A stretch of DNA of 64,000 bases from DASZBX01 sp035943635 (GTDB lineage Bacteria > Actinomycetota > Actinomycetes > Streptomycetales > Catenulisporaceae). The stretch is from the NCBI GenBank assembly GCA_035943635.1, contig DASZBX010000050.1, positions 25,563-89,562 of the forward strand. The letters run 5' to 3'. Shown piece by piece: positions 50,717 to 59,724 of the stretch. The position numbers were made by a program, and so were the translations under genes. How positions within the stretch are numbered: position 1 is the first letter of the stretch; every line of letters starts with the position of its first letter. The notes below the pieces were generated by a model, which worked only from the letters and a program-made list of their open reading frames with translations, was not told where the DNA came from and did not search any database.

Positions 50717-51733
50717 ATGCAGCCGACCAGGACGACTCTCGCCGACGCCTTCGGGCGCACGGCCACGGATCTGCGGCTGTCGCTGACCGACAAGTGCGAC
50801 CTGCGCTGCACGTACTGCATGCCGGCCGAGGGCCTGCCCTGGCTGCCGCGGGCCGAGCTGCTCACCGACGACGAACTGGTCCGGCTGGCCCGGATCGCGG
50901 TGGCCCGGCTCGGGGTCCGGGAGATCCGGCTGACCGGCGGCGAACCGCTGATCCGGCCGAACCTGGTCGGCCCGGACGGCCTGGTCGCCCGGCTGGCCGC
51001 GCTGAACCCGCGGCCGGAGCTCTCCCTGACCACCAACGCGGTCTCCCTGGACCGGCTGGCCGCACCGCTGAAGGCGGCGGGCCTGAACCGGGTGAACGTC
51101 TCCCTGGACACCCTGGATCCGGCCGTGTTCCGCACCCTGACCCGGCGCGACCGGCACGAGCGGGTGCTGGCCGGGATCGAGGCCGCGGCCCAGGCCGGAC
51201 TGACCCCGGTGAAGATCAACACCGTGCTGATGCGCGGGATCAACGACCATGAGGCGCCCGACCTGCTCCGCTGGTGCCTGGCCCGGGGCTACCAGCTGCG
51301 GTTCATCGAGCAGATGCCGCTGGACGCCCAGCACGGCTGGGACCGGGCGCAGATGGTCGGCGCGGCCGAGATCCTCGGCCGGCTCGGCCGCGAGTTCCGG
51401 CTCACCCCGGAGCCGGCCGCCCGGCGCGGCAGCGCCCCGGCGGAGACCTGGCTGGTGGACGGCGGCCCGGCCCGGGTCGGCGTGATCGCCTCGGTGACCC
51501 GGCCGTTCTGCGCGGACTGCGACCGGGTCCGGCTGACCGCCGACGGCCAGGTGCGCACCTGCCTGTTCGCCCGCGAGGAGACCGATCTGCGCGCCCTGCT
51601 GCGGGCCGGCGCCGAGGACGACGAGATAGCCCGGGCCTGGCGCACGGCCATGTGGGGCAAGAAGGCCGCCGCCGGGATCGGGGACCCGGGCTTCGTCCAG
51701 CCGGACCGGCCGATGTCCGCGATCGGCGGCTGA
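50717..51733 (+). CDS. moaA: GTP 3',8-cyclase MoaA
   Basis: 338 residues. Radical SAM cluster C27-x3-C31-x2-C34 in TDKCDLRCTYCMP, GGEPLIRPNL, and the second [4Fe-4S] cluster cysteines in TRPFCADCDRVRLTADGQVRTCLF. The protein ends in the Gly-Gly dipeptide needed for GTP cyclisation. Full length. It makes the first intermediate of molybdenum cofactor synthesis with MoaC (not in the window). It has no close upstream partner; 47 bases separate it from the NAGPA-like gene. A 6C RNA lies antisense beyond its end. Confidence 0.96.
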   Translation: MQPTRTTLADAFGRTATDLRLSLTDKCDLRCTYCMPAEGLPWLPRAELLTDDELVRLARIAVARLGVREIRLTGGEPLIRPNLVGPDGLVARLAALNPRPELSLTTNAVSLDRLAAPLKAAGLNRVNVSLDTLDPAVFRTLTRRDRHERVLAGIEAAAQAGLTPVKINTVLMRGINDHEAPDLLRWCLARGYQLRFIEQMPLDAQHGWDRAQMVGAAEILGRLGREFRLTPEPAARRGSAPAETWLVDGGPARVGVIASVTRPFCADCDRVRLTADGQVRTCLFAREETDLRALLRAGAEDDEIARAWRTAMWGKKAAAGIGDPGFVQPDRPMSAIGG

Positions 51734-51788
51734 GCGGCGGGCTTCGACGCGCGAGTGCAGCTTGTCGTCACACACGGTGACCAGGTCG

Positions 51789-51872
51789 GGAAAGAAGAAA
51801 AGCGCCGACTCGCATACGGGGGGAAACGAGTCGGCGCTACACCAGGGCGGCCACGGGGGGAGCCGTCCTGGC
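51789..51872 (-). ncRNA. 6C RNA
   Basis: On the minus strand two hairpins occur in tandem, each with a run of six C in its loop (complements of G runs at 51855-51860 and 51818-51823). The 5' hairpin uses arms 51842-51851 and 51862-51871 with one mismatch; the 3' hairpin has perfect 12-bp arms (51801-51812 and 51827-51838) and is followed by TTTCTTCTTTCCC, a terminator tail. This is exactly the architecture of the actinobacterial 6C RNA, a small RNA linked to stress and cell division. It lies in the moaA-DUF3099 gap. The 5' end is approximate. Confidence 0.85.
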
Positions 51873-52298
51873 GCGGGCTCAGGCGGGTGTCCGAAGACAG
51901 CGGCCTGAGCGGGGCACCACCCAGTCGGGGGAACCGGGCGGGCTCTAAAAGTATGACACAGCTCGGCGGCGGGTGTGAACCGAAGTTCACGAAATCTCCG
52001 GGTCCGGTCCCCGGTTCGCCGCAGATTCGGGCGGATACCGGCCGTGGGCAGCGGGAATACGGCCCGGCCGAGCCTGCCCGCGGCGTCCGGGGCGGGCCTG
52101 GTTGCCTGCGGGTTGCCGACAGGGTGTGCCGAAGAACCACCGGTCGGCGGCTTGTCTGGCTACTGATAACCGGGCTCTTATTCACCCGGTTCGGCCCGGG
52201 CCGAACCGACGGCCCCGCGGCCCCCCGGGCGGCGCTCCGGGCTGAGTGTGACGTAGAACTCGCAATCGGGTTCGGCCGGCCGGACGGCGGGCGCAACC

Positions 52299-52718
52299 CT
52301 AGGCGCCGTCCGCGGCCGGGGCGTCCTTCCGTACGAAGTCGCCGGTGAGGAACTGCTCGCCGGGTTCGATGGCCGAGTCCCGGCCCTCGATCGCCGGCGG
52401 GGCCGGCGCGGCGAGCAGCAGGTTGGTGGACTGGTGGTCGGGGGCCGGCGCGCCGTTGGCCATGACCACGGCGAAGAACGGGATGACCGTGGCGACCACG
52501 GCCACGACGGCCTTGATCTGCCAGCTGATCCCGGGCACCAGGACGATCACCAGGATGGCGACCACCCGGAACGACATGCTGATCAGGTACTGCCGCTGCC
52601 GGCGCGCCATGTCGGCGCTCAGCGGCTCGTCGGCGGTGGTGATCCCGTACACGGACTCCTGCGCCCGGGGCGGCGTGGGCGCGGATCCCGGGGTACTGCG
52701 GCGAAATGCGGCTTTCAC
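52299..52718 (-). CDS. DUF3099 family small membrane protein
   Basis: 139 residues from the GTG at 52718 (MKAAFRRST); a neighbouring GTG or an upstream start is also possible. Conserved core SVYGITTADEPLSADMARRQRQYLISMSFR, then two close hydrophobic helices (VVAILVIVLVPGISWQIKAV and VVAVVATVIPFFAVVMANG), the DUF3099 hallmark. The C-terminal 50 residues are polar. A conserved actinobacterial membrane protein of unknown function, usually near fabG-fabI and moaA. Confidence 0.8.
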   Translation of the reverse strand: MKAAFRRSTPGSAPTPPRAQESVYGITTADEPLSADMARRQRQYLISMSFRVVAILVIVLVPGISWQIKAVVAVVATVIPFFAVVMANGAPAPDHQSTNLLLAAPAPPAIEGRDSAIEPGEQFLTGDFVRKDAPAADGA

Positions 52719-52913
52719 CACCTCAGAGTACGCCCGGCCGGTCCGGACCGATACGGCCGGGGCCGCCCGGTCCGGCGGGCCGGCGGACGGCCGCGGGCCA
52801 GCGGTGCGCCATAAAAACGCCGCCGGGCTTTTGTCGCGGGCGCATACCCGGCCGCCGCCCGCCACCCGGTAGCGTGGGTGGCCACAAGTCGATCAAACAG
52901 ATAGGGACGCGCG

Positions 52914-53639
52914 TTGAGCCGATCAGTACTCATCACGGGTGGTAACCGGGGGATCGGCCTCGCCATCGCCCAGGCGTTCTGCGACCAGGGCGACGCGGTG
53001 GCGGTCACCTACCGCTCCGGTCCGGCCCCGGCCCTGGTCGCCATCGAGGGCGGCTCGTTCCTCGCGGTCCAGTGCGACATCACCAGCGCCGAGCAGGTCG
53101 ACCAGGCCTTCACCGAGGTCGAGGCGGCGCACGGCCCGGTCGAGATCCTGATCGCCAACGCGGGCATCACCCGGGACACGCTCGTGCTGCGGATGACCGA
53201 GGAGGACTTCACCTCGGTGATCGACACCAATCTGACCGGTGCGTTCCGGGTCGCCCGGCGGGCGGCCAAAGGCATGCTCAAGCTGCGCCGGGGCCGGATG
53301 GTCTTCGTCTCCTCGGTGGTCGGCCTGGCCGGGTCGGCCGGGCAGGTCAACTACGCCGCGTCCAAGGCCGGGCTGGTCGGGATGGCCCGCTCGCTGGCCC
53401 GGGAGCTCGGTTCGCGCTCGATCACGGCCAACGTGATCGCGCCCGGCTTCGTCGAGACCGACATGACCGCGGTGCTCGAGGAGAGCCGGAAGAAGGAGAT
53501 CGTCGGGCAGGTGCCGCTCGGCCGGTACGCCGCGCCCGCGGAGGTCGCCGGGGTGGCGCTCTTCCTGGCCTCGCCCGAGGCCGCATACATCACTGGAGCC
53601 GTCATCCCGGTTGACGGCGGACTCGGAATGGGACACTGA
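52914..53639 (+). CDS. fabG: 3-oxoacyl-ACP reductase FabG (mabA-like)
   Basis: 241 residues from TTG at 52914, with ATAGGGA upstream. Short-chain dehydrogenase with TGGNRGIG (NADPH loop, residues 8-15), LIANAGITRD (NAG motif), VFVSSVVGLAG (Ser) and YAASKAGLVGMARSLA (Tyr-x3-Lys), so all catalytic residues are present. The end VIPVDGGLGMGH is typical for FabG. Two bases before the enoyl reductase gene, as in mabA-inhA. It reduces 3-oxoacyl-ACP in fatty acid elongation. Confidence 0.95.
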   Translation: MSRSVLITGGNRGIGLAIAQAFCDQGDAVAVTYRSGPAPALVAIEGGSFLAVQCDITSAEQVDQAFTEVEAAHGPVEILIANAGITRDTLVLRMTEEDFTSVIDTNLTGAFRVARRAAKGMLKLRRGRMVFVSSVVGLAGSAGQVNYAASKAGLVGMARSLARELGSRSITANVIAPGFVETDMTAVLEESRKKEIVGQVPLGRYAAPAEVAGVALFLASPEAAYITGAVIPVDGGLGMGH

Positions 53640-53641
53640 TC

Positions 53642-54409
53642 GTGGGAATCCTGGACGGTAAGCGGGTCCTGGTCACCGGCGTCATCACCGACGCCTCCAT
53701 CGCCTTCTCGGTCGCCCGGCTGGCCCAGGAGCAGGGTGCCGAGGTGGTGCTGACCGGGTTCGGCCGGCTGTCCCTGGTCAACCGGATCGCCAAGCGGCTG
53801 CCCAAGCCGGCCCCGGTGATCGAGCTCGACGTCACCGACGACGCGCACCTGGCCGCGCTGGAGGCGAACGTGCGCGAGTACGTGGACGGCCTGGACGGCG
53901 TGGTGCACTCGATCGCGTTCGGCCCGGCCGACGCGCTCGGCGGCAACTTCCTGAACACCCCGTGGGCCTCGGCCGGCAAGGCGATCGAGGTCTCCGCCTT
54001 CTCCTACAAGTCCCTGGCGATCGCCGCGGCGCCGCTGTTCGGCAAGCAGGGCGGGTCGATCGTCGGGATGGACTTCGACGCGCAGGTGGCCTGGCCCGGT
54101 TACGACTGGATGGGCGTGGCGAAGGCGGCGCTGGAGTCGACCAGCCGGTACCTGGCCCGGGATCTGGGCCCGCGCGGGATCCGGTCCAATCTGATCTCGG
54201 CCGGCCCGATCAAGACCATGGCGGCCAACGCGATCCCCGGGTTCGAGAAGTTCCACGGCCCGTGGGGCGAGCGCGCGCCGATCGGCTGGAACCTGGACGA
54301 CCCGGAGCCGGCCGCCCGCGGCGTGGTCGCCCTGCTGTCGGACTGGTTCCCCAAGACCACCGGCGAAGTGATCCACGTGGACGGCGGACTGCACGCCATG
54401 GGTGCGTAG
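53642..54409 (+). CDS. fabI: enoyl-ACP reductase FabI (InhA-like)
   Basis: 255 residues from GTG at 53642. Nucleotide loop GVITDASIAFSVARLAQEQGA, the VVHSIAFGP strand, and the catalytic pair in YDWMGVAKAALESTSRYLA (Tyr-x6-Lys), then RSNLISAGPIKTMAA and the end HVDGGLHAMG. Closer to InhA than to E. coli FabI in the ITDASIAF segment, as expected in actinobacteria. NADH-dependent last reduction of each elongation cycle. Coupled to fabG and followed by a hairpin. Confidence 0.95.
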   Translation: MGILDGKRVLVTGVITDASIAFSVARLAQEQGAEVVLTGFGRLSLVNRIAKRLPKPAPVIELDVTDDAHLAALEANVREYVDGLDGVVHSIAFGPADALGGNFLNTPWASAGKAIEVSAFSYKSLAIAAAPLFGKQGGSIVGMDFDAQVAWPGYDWMGVAKAALESTSRYLARDLGPRGIRSNLISAGPIKTMAANAIPGFEKFHGPWGERAPIGWNLDDPEPAARGVVALLSDWFPKTTGEVIHVDGGLHAMGA

Positions 54410-54481
54410 TTGCGCGATTCCACTCCGGTGATGTCGCGGCCGAATCCGTCCTGATCACGCCGCGCGCCGAGTTGTACCCCG

Positions 54482-54515
54482 CCCCGCCTGCCGGTTCGCC
54501 GGCCGGCGGGGTTTT
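54482..54515 (+). terminator. rho-independent terminator after fabI
   Basis: CCCCGCCTGCCGG (54482-54494) and CCGGCCGGCGGGG (54499-54511) pair with one mismatch around TTCG, followed by TTTT. Confidence 0.85.
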
Positions 54516-54898
54516 CGCATTCTGCCGAATTCTTGCCCTGATCAAGGAATCGCGTGGTATTGAGGTGATCGGGGTATTGCGCCGGCCGGTCCGGCCGGGG
54601 ATCCGGGGGTGAATTCCCATTGCCCGCACGGCGCACGGATTCGGCCTTTCGCCACCCCTCGCCAATGATCCGTCAGTTATTGATCGGTCGCGCAGCGGGG
54701 TCATTGTTTCGGACGTGATTCCCCTCACCCACAACGCATTGTCGACATATATAAGTGACCTGCCGGCCGGATCAGCCGCAGGTCGGCAGGCGAATAACCG
54801 CTATTCGGCGCATTTCCCGGAGGCGCACCGGACCGACGCCGAACCGTTGTCTGGACAAGACTTTCCACTCGGCAGGAGACCTGGCACAATATCGCAGC
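54516..54898. other. 383-bp intergenic region before the pseudokinase
   Basis: AT-richer than neighbouring genes. CACAAT (54885-54890) ends eight bases before the GTG at 54899, where no ribosome site is present, so a leaderless start is possible. TATATAAG near 54748-54756 is another promoter candidate. No gene recognised. Confidence 0.35.
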
Positions 54899-57430
54899 GT
54901 GATCGGCATATCAGAAGGTATAGTCCTGGCGAACCGCTATCGGCTCGTCCGACGCCAGTTCGAGCGCGGGATCGGCGCCGGCTGGGTGGCTGTGGACACC
55001 GAGTCCAGCTCAGAGGTCTGGGTGCAGTTCACCCGGCACGGCGGACTCGAGGCGATCGGCGAACTGCTTCGCCGGCACGGGCACGCCGGGATGCCGGCCG
55101 TGCTGGACACCGGCGAGCTGCGGATGATCGTGGACTCCAGCGCGCTGGCCCTGCGCGCGGTGGGGGAGCACGCGACGCACGTCGAGATCGTGATCGAATT
55201 CGTGGTCTGCCGCCCGATCACCGGCCGGGCGATGACCGCCAAGGTGGCCCGCCGGCCGCTGGCCCCGGCCGAGGCGCTGACCGCCGTGGCCGGCCTGGCC
55301 GAGGCCCTGGAGCTGGCCCTGGGCGAGGGGTACTCGCACGGCTGGCTGACCGGCGAGTCGGTCTGGCTGATCCGCCGCGGCGCCTGCGCACTGGACCTGG
55401 CTCTGGGCCTGTGCGCGGCCGAGGGCCTGGCCATCGACGTGGACCAGGAGGTCACCGGCTGCTTCGCCCCGGAGCGGCTCAAGGGCGGGGAGGCCGCCGA
55501 GGCCGGGGACGTGTTCGCCCTCGGCTGGCTGCTCTACATCCTGCTGATCGGCTACTCCACCCTGCAGGCCGAGTACGCCGCGGTGGTGGCCGAGGCGGGC
55601 GCCGCCAACACGCTGGAACTGCTGGCGATGTGGCGCAAGCGGGCCCGGCTGCACGTGGTCGAGCTGCTCGGCGCCGAGTCGGAGCTGGCCGTGCTGCTGC
55701 TCGCGGCGCTGTCCGAGCGGGCCGCGGACCGGCCGGCCCTGGGCGCCTTCCACCTCGGGGCGCGCGCGGCCTCGCGCGGCCTGGCCGGTGCGGCGCCGCT
55801 GATCGTCCCGGTGGCGGTGGGCCGGCACAAGTCGGCGGCCGAGGCGGAAGCCGCCGCGGCCGGACTGGCGGTGGCCGGGCTGACCGCGGCCGACGTGGTC
55901 GAGGCGCTGCACAGCGGCGGCACCAGTGCGGGCGGCACGGCCGGGACCGAGTCCCTGGCCGACACCGCGGGATACGCGAGCGGGAGTGATTACGGCGCCG
56001 AATCCGGAGCCGGGTCGGCCCAGGGCGCGGGCGCCGGTGGCGGCGTCGGCGCGGGCTTGGGTGCGGCCGGGATCGGCGTCGGTGCCGGGTTGGCTGCCGG
56101 GGCCGTACTCGGCGCCGGAGCGGAAGGCGGGGTCGGAGTCGCTTCCGGCAGCGTCGGGTACGCAGAGTCCGCCGACACCGAGGACGTGGTCGACGAGAGC
56201 GCGAGTTCGGAGAACGAGACGGTCATGCTCGCGACCGCGGCCGGGGCCGGCGCCCTGGTCGGGGCCGGGGTGGCCGAGGCGATCGGGACCGGCGGCGCAG
56301 GCGGCGCCAGCGGTCTTGGCGGCGCCGGCAGTGCGAGTGGCGCGGGCGGGGCCGGGAGCTACACCGGTTCCGGCGGTTCCGGCGGTTCCGGCGGTTCCGG
56401 CAGCGCCGGCGGCGGCAGCGGCGCCGGGGGTGCGGGCGTCGCGTCCGGGGCCGGTGGCGGCGGTTCGGTCGGGCTGCTGGGCGCCGGGGCCGCGGCCGGC
56501 TACACCACGGCCAGCTTCGGCCAGGAGGGCTTGAACGGGTCCGGCGGCGCCGGTGCCGGTGCGGGCGGTTACGCCTCCGGGGCCGAGTCCGGTTCCGGCG
56601 CGGCGTCCGGGTCGGGCGGTGCGGGCGCGGGTGCGGCCGGTTCCGGGGCGGGCGCCGGGTCCGGCGCGGCCGCGTTCGGCTCGGTCGGAGCATCCGGCTC
56701 GGGCGGCGCCGGCGCCGGCACTGCGACTGCGGAGTCGGAGGAGTCGGCCGCGCGCTGGCGCCGCAAGGTGCTGGCGACCACGTCCGCCTCGGTCGTCGGC
56801 GCGCTGATCGTCGGCGTCATCGTCGGATACGTGTGGGGCCACAGCTCGTCGAGCACCAAGACCATCGCGGTCGCGGCGGCCCCGGCCACGGTGACCGTCA
56901 CCGTGACGGTGACCGTCCCCGGGTCCGGCCTCGCCGCCGGCGCCGGTGCGAGCGCCACACCGACCCCCGGGGCCGGCGGCGGCGTGGGTTCGCTCTCGAC
57001 CACCGCCCCGGCCGCTCCCGGCGCCTCGGCCACGGCCGCCCTGGGCAGCACCCCGATCGCCACCTACGGCGCGGGCGGCTCGGGCAGCACCGGCGGTTCG
57101 GGCAGCACGGGCGGGTCCGGCGGGTCCGGTTCCGGCGGCTCGGGCTCGGGGACGTCCCCGACCTCCCCGGCCCAGGCGTTCAGCCAGCTGACCCAGGCCG
57201 TGCAGTCCGGCAAGTCCTCCGGGCAGATCTCCGGCTCCACCGCGTCCTCGCTGCTCGGCTCGATCTCCGCGGCCCAGTCCGAGTCGCAGGGCTCGGCCGG
57301 GTTCTACACCAAGGTGCGCCAGCTCGGCTCGTCGATCCAGGCCGGCCAGCAGAGCGGCGCGATCCCGGAGAGCCTGGCCAACCAGCTCACCGGCATCGTG
57401 AACTACCTCTACGCCGGCGGCGGCAGCTGA
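54899..57430 (+). CDS. membrane-anchored pseudokinase with Gly/Ala-rich region
   Basis: 843 residues from GTG at 54899. Residues about 10-290 have the outline of a Ser/Thr kinase (LANRYRLVRRQFERG start, EALTAVAGLAEALELALGEG, YSHGWLTGESVWLI, CFAPERLKGG, AGDVFALGWLLYILLIG), but the catalytic lysine strand reads EVWVQFT, the catalytic loop has HGWL instead of HRD, and DFG is LDLALG. It should not phosphorylate. About 260 residues of Gly/Ala/Ser repeats follow, then one membrane helix (SASVVGALIVGVIVGYVWG), an outer Thr/Val and Gly/Ser linker and a helical C-terminus of about 85 residues. The layout recalls MviN-type pseudokinases, with no flippase attached. Confidence 0.8.
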   Translation: MIGISEGIVLANRYRLVRRQFERGIGAGWVAVDTESSSEVWVQFTRHGGLEAIGELLRRHGHAGMPAVLDTGELRMIVDSSALALRAVGEHATHVEIVIEFVVCRPITGRAMTAKVARRPLAPAEALTAVAGLAEALELALGEGYSHGWLTGESVWLIRRGACALDLALGLCAAEGLAIDVDQEVTGCFAPERLKGGEAAEAGDVFALGWLLYILLIGYSTLQAEYAAVVAEAGAANTLELLAMWRKRARLHVVELLGAESELAVLLLAALSERAADRPALGAFHLGARAASRGLAGAAPLIVPVAVGRHKSAAEAEAAAAGLAVAGLTAADVVEALHSGGTSAGGTAGTESLADTAGYASGSDYGAESGAGSAQGAGAGGGVGAGLGAAGIGVGAGLAAGAVLGAGAEGGVGVASGSVGYAESADTEDVVDESASSENETVMLATAAGAGALVGAGVAEAIGTGGAGGASGLGGAGSASGAGGAGSYTGSGGSGGSGGSGSAGGGSGAGGAGVASGAGGGGSVGLLGAGAAAGYTTASFGQEGLNGSGGAGAGAGGYASGAESGSGAASGSGGAGAGAAGSGAGAGSGAAAFGSVGASGSGGAGAGTATAESEESAARWRRKVLATTSASVVGALIVGVIVGYVWGHSSSSTKTIAVAAAPATVTVTVTVTVPGSGLAAGAGASATPTPGAGGGVGSLSTTAPAAPGASATAALGSTPIATYGAGGSGSTGGSGSTGGSGGSGSGGSGSGTSPTSPAQAFSQLTQAVQSGKSSGQISGSTASSLLGSISAAQSESQGSAGFYTKVRQLGSSIQAGQQSGAIPESLANQLTGIVNYLYAGGGS

Positions 57431-57461
57431 TCCGGGCCGCTCACCCGCGCCGACCCCGCCG

Positions 57462-57496
57462 ACGCCCGGCTGCTCGAACCCTGAGCAGCCGGGCGT
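57462..57496. terminator. perfect 14-bp hairpin after the pseudokinase
   Basis: ACGCCCGGCTGCTC (57462-57475) and GAGCAGCCGGGCGT (57483-57496) with a 7-base loop, 32 bases after the stop. Confidence 0.8.
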
Positions 57497-57566
57497 TGCG
57501 CGTGCCCGGCTTTGGCTGTGGTTGTGGCTGTGGTCCTCGCCCGGGGCGTGATCTATCGTCGGGGCC

Positions 57567-58154
57567 ATGGAGCTACAGGATGCAATTCGCCGCCGCCGCA
57601 TGGTGCGCACCTTCGACCCGGACCGGCCCGTGCCCGAGGAGGCCCTGGACCGGATCCTGCGCAACGGCACCCGTGCGCCCTCGGCCGGGTTCTCGCAGGG
57701 ACAGGCGTGGCTGGTGCTGCGCGACGGGGAGCTGGAACGGTTCTGGGAGTTCGGCGCGGACGCGGTCGGCGACACGGTGCGCACCGCGCCGCTGGTCCTC
57801 GTGCCGTTCTCGTCCAAGCGGGTCTACCTCGAGCGCTACGCCGAGCCGGACAAGGGCTGGACCGATCTGGACGAGTCGCGCTGGCCGGTCCCCTTCTGGC
57901 ACATCGACACCGGCATGGCCGCGATGCTCCAGCTGCTGACCGCGGTGGACGAAGGGCTCGGCGCGCTCTACTTCGGCATCGTGCCGGACCAGGTCCAGCC
58001 GTTCCGGACGGCGTTCGGCGTGCCGGAGGACTTCGAGCCGATCGGCGCCCTGGCCATCGGTTATGACGCCGAGACGGAGAAACGGGACCTGCGCGCCAAG
58101 CGCCGGCCGATCGAGCAGCTGGTGCACTACGGGCACTGGTCCGCGCCGCAATAA
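57567..58154 (+). CDS. nitroreductase family protein
   Basis: 195 residues from ATG at 57567. FMN-binding nitroreductase fold: MELQDAIRRRRMVRTFDPDR start, RNGTRAPSAGFSQGQAW (FMN phosphate region), DTGMAAMLQLLTAVDEGLGALYFG and a VPEDFEPIGALAIGYD substrate/cofactor segment. It ends KRRPIEQLVHYGHW. NAD(P)H-dependent reduction of nitro compounds, quinones or flavins; the natural substrate is unknown. Single gene between hairpins. Confidence 0.9.
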   Translation: MELQDAIRRRRMVRTFDPDRPVPEEALDRILRNGTRAPSAGFSQGQAWLVLRDGELERFWEFGADAVGDTVRTAPLVLVPFSSKRVYLERYAEPDKGWTDLDESRWPVPFWHIDTGMAAMLQLLTAVDEGLGALYFGIVPDQVQPFRTAFGVPEDFEPIGALAIGYDAETEKRDLRAKRRPIEQLVHYGHWSAPQ

Positions 58155-58163
58155 GACCAGACG

Positions 58164-58203
58164 CCGACGGCCGGCCGCGGTTACCCGGGGCCGGCCGTCG
58201 GCG
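58164..58203. terminator. bidirectional hairpin between nitroreductase and rbpA
   Basis: GCCGACGGCCGGCC (58164-58177) and GGCCGGCCGTCGGC (58190-58203) pair perfectly around a 12-base loop in the convergent gap. Confidence 0.8.
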
Positions 58204-58230
58204 ATCATGCCGATGTGATCAGGATGCTGT

Positions 58231-58563
58231 TCAGGCGCCGCGCAACTTGGCCAGGGCCTCGTTCAGCAGTGCCTCGCCGTCCGCCTCGCTGCGCCGCTCC
58301 CGCACGTACGCCAGGTGCGTCTTGTACGGCGCGTTGCGCGCGGGCACCGGCGGCGCCTGCTGGTCCTGGCCGGCGGGCAGGCCGCACTTGGGACAGTCCC
58401 AGTGCTCCGGGATCGCCGCTTCCAGCGAGAAGCAGGTCCGGGTGTGGTGCCCGGCGCTGCACCAGAACGACACCGTCGTGCGCCCGGCCAGGTCGCCGCG
58501 CTCGGTCTCGCCCATCGGGCCTGCGCCGACCCTGCTCCCGCGAAGGCCGCTGTGACTCGCCAC
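58231..58563 (-). CDS. rbpA: RNA polymerase-binding protein RbpA
   Basis: 110 residues from GTG at 58563, with GAGGAG six bases upstream. The N-terminal tail (MASHSGLRGSRVGAG) and the zinc-type core FWCSAGHHTRTCFSLEAAI then WDCPKCGLPAG carry the cysteines, followed by a basic linker KTHLAYVRERRSEADGE and a sigma-binding helix EALLNEALAKLR. RbpA stabilises the holoenzyme and open complex with the housekeeping sigma factor in actinobacteria. Full length. No sigma-R-type promoter was recognisable upstream. Confidence 0.93.
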   Translation of the reverse strand: MASHSGLRGSRVGAGPMGETERGDLAGRTTVSFWCSAGHHTRTCFSLEAAIPEHWDCPKCGLPAGQDQQAPPVPARNAPYKTHLAYVRERRSEADGEALLNEALAKLRGA

Positions 58564-59724
58564 GTGTATCTCCTCTAATCGTGGCCCACGGGATGTGGGC
58601 CGGTGTTTCGAGATCGCCCTTCGGGTTCGCCGTTCGCGCGGCTCGGCGCGGCGCAGTGCAGACCGGGTTCTTTCGATCTTCGGTCACGGCGTGCCCCAGG
58701 GTAAGTTCGCCGAGGCATCGTTGAGATCACGGTATGGATACGGGGACGCGGGCCGGGCCTGCCCGGACGTCCGTGCGCGATCTTTTCCGGTGGTGCCACC
58801 GGATCCGGGTCGACGGCCCGGACCTGATGGAGTGTGATCGGACGGTGACGGCAGGTAGTCGACGATGGCCGACGCCGGACTTCCGGGCCGCGGGGCCCGC
58901 GGCTGCGGGTCCGGGGTCGGTCGGAGTTCCTGGTGCGGGTTCGTGGTGCCGTTCCGTTCTTCGCTGGGTCGGCCGAGCCGGTGCGGCGGCCTGCCCGGGT
59001 GCCGCTGCGTCGATTCCGTCGAAGGTGCCGAACTGTTCTGCTGTGCCTGTGCTGCGGAATGCACCTGCCTGGGCCGCGGCCGCGGGGTGCCCGCCGGGCC
59101 TGCGGTGGCCGGCGTCGGTGCTCGCCCGCCGGGGTGCTGACGGGCCCGGTGTGGGTGGTCCGGGCTCGGTGGTGCGCTGTCGATGGTGGGATGCCGGTGG
59201 TACGGGTCCGACGGGGTCCGCCGGCCAGGTGGGTGGTTCACCTGGACCGGGCCCGGCGCGGGCTTCGCCTCACGAGGGTGGTCGCCTCATTCCGGGCGCG
59301 CCCTGATCCGGGCGGCGCCGCGCTGGTCCGAATCGCGGTGGGTCGAGGTGGGTCGGGCGATCCCCGGAACGTCCGACGACCCCGCCGCGGTGCGGCCGGT
59401 CGAGGGCGGGAGTCCCCACTGAATCAAGGTAGCAGATCTCCGGCGCGGCCACGCCCGCAATTGTCCGGTTCCGCCGTGTTCGCCGGGCAGATTTTGCGCC
59501 GAATTGAGACGTACGGACGACCAACGGGAGTAACGCTGCGGCGCCGGGCGGCCGCGATCCCGTGTCCGGGGGCCGGTTTCGCGGCCGTCCCGGCGGTACG
59601 TCCCGGACATGTGTTGGCCACTCCGCGGCCGCCTGCGCTTCACGCCGAGTCGGCTCCCGGGTGCGAGGCTCGGCCGGATTCGCCGGATCGAGCCGGCGAA
59701 CGGTCCGAGGAGACTGAGGCACTG
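58564..59724. other. 1.16-kb region without a recognisable gene
   Basis: The stretch between divergent rbpA and the metallophosphoesterase contains long open frames on both strands, as expected at this GC content, but none gives a protein with a known motif, balanced composition or a good ribosome site. The part around 58900-59200 is G/T-rich on the plus strand. It might be decayed coding sequence. The promoters of both neighbours must lie at its ends. Confidence 0.4.

Noticed and set aside
56380..56405. GGTTCCGGC repeats in the pseudokinase gene considered as a CRISPR or regulatory repeat
   Set aside because: They are in-frame coding repeats for Gly-Gly-Ser and lack spacers.
58684..59241. 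185-residue Pro/His/Arg-rich minus-strand frame
   Set aside because: Composition is that of antisense GC-rich DNA and no start signal or domain is present.
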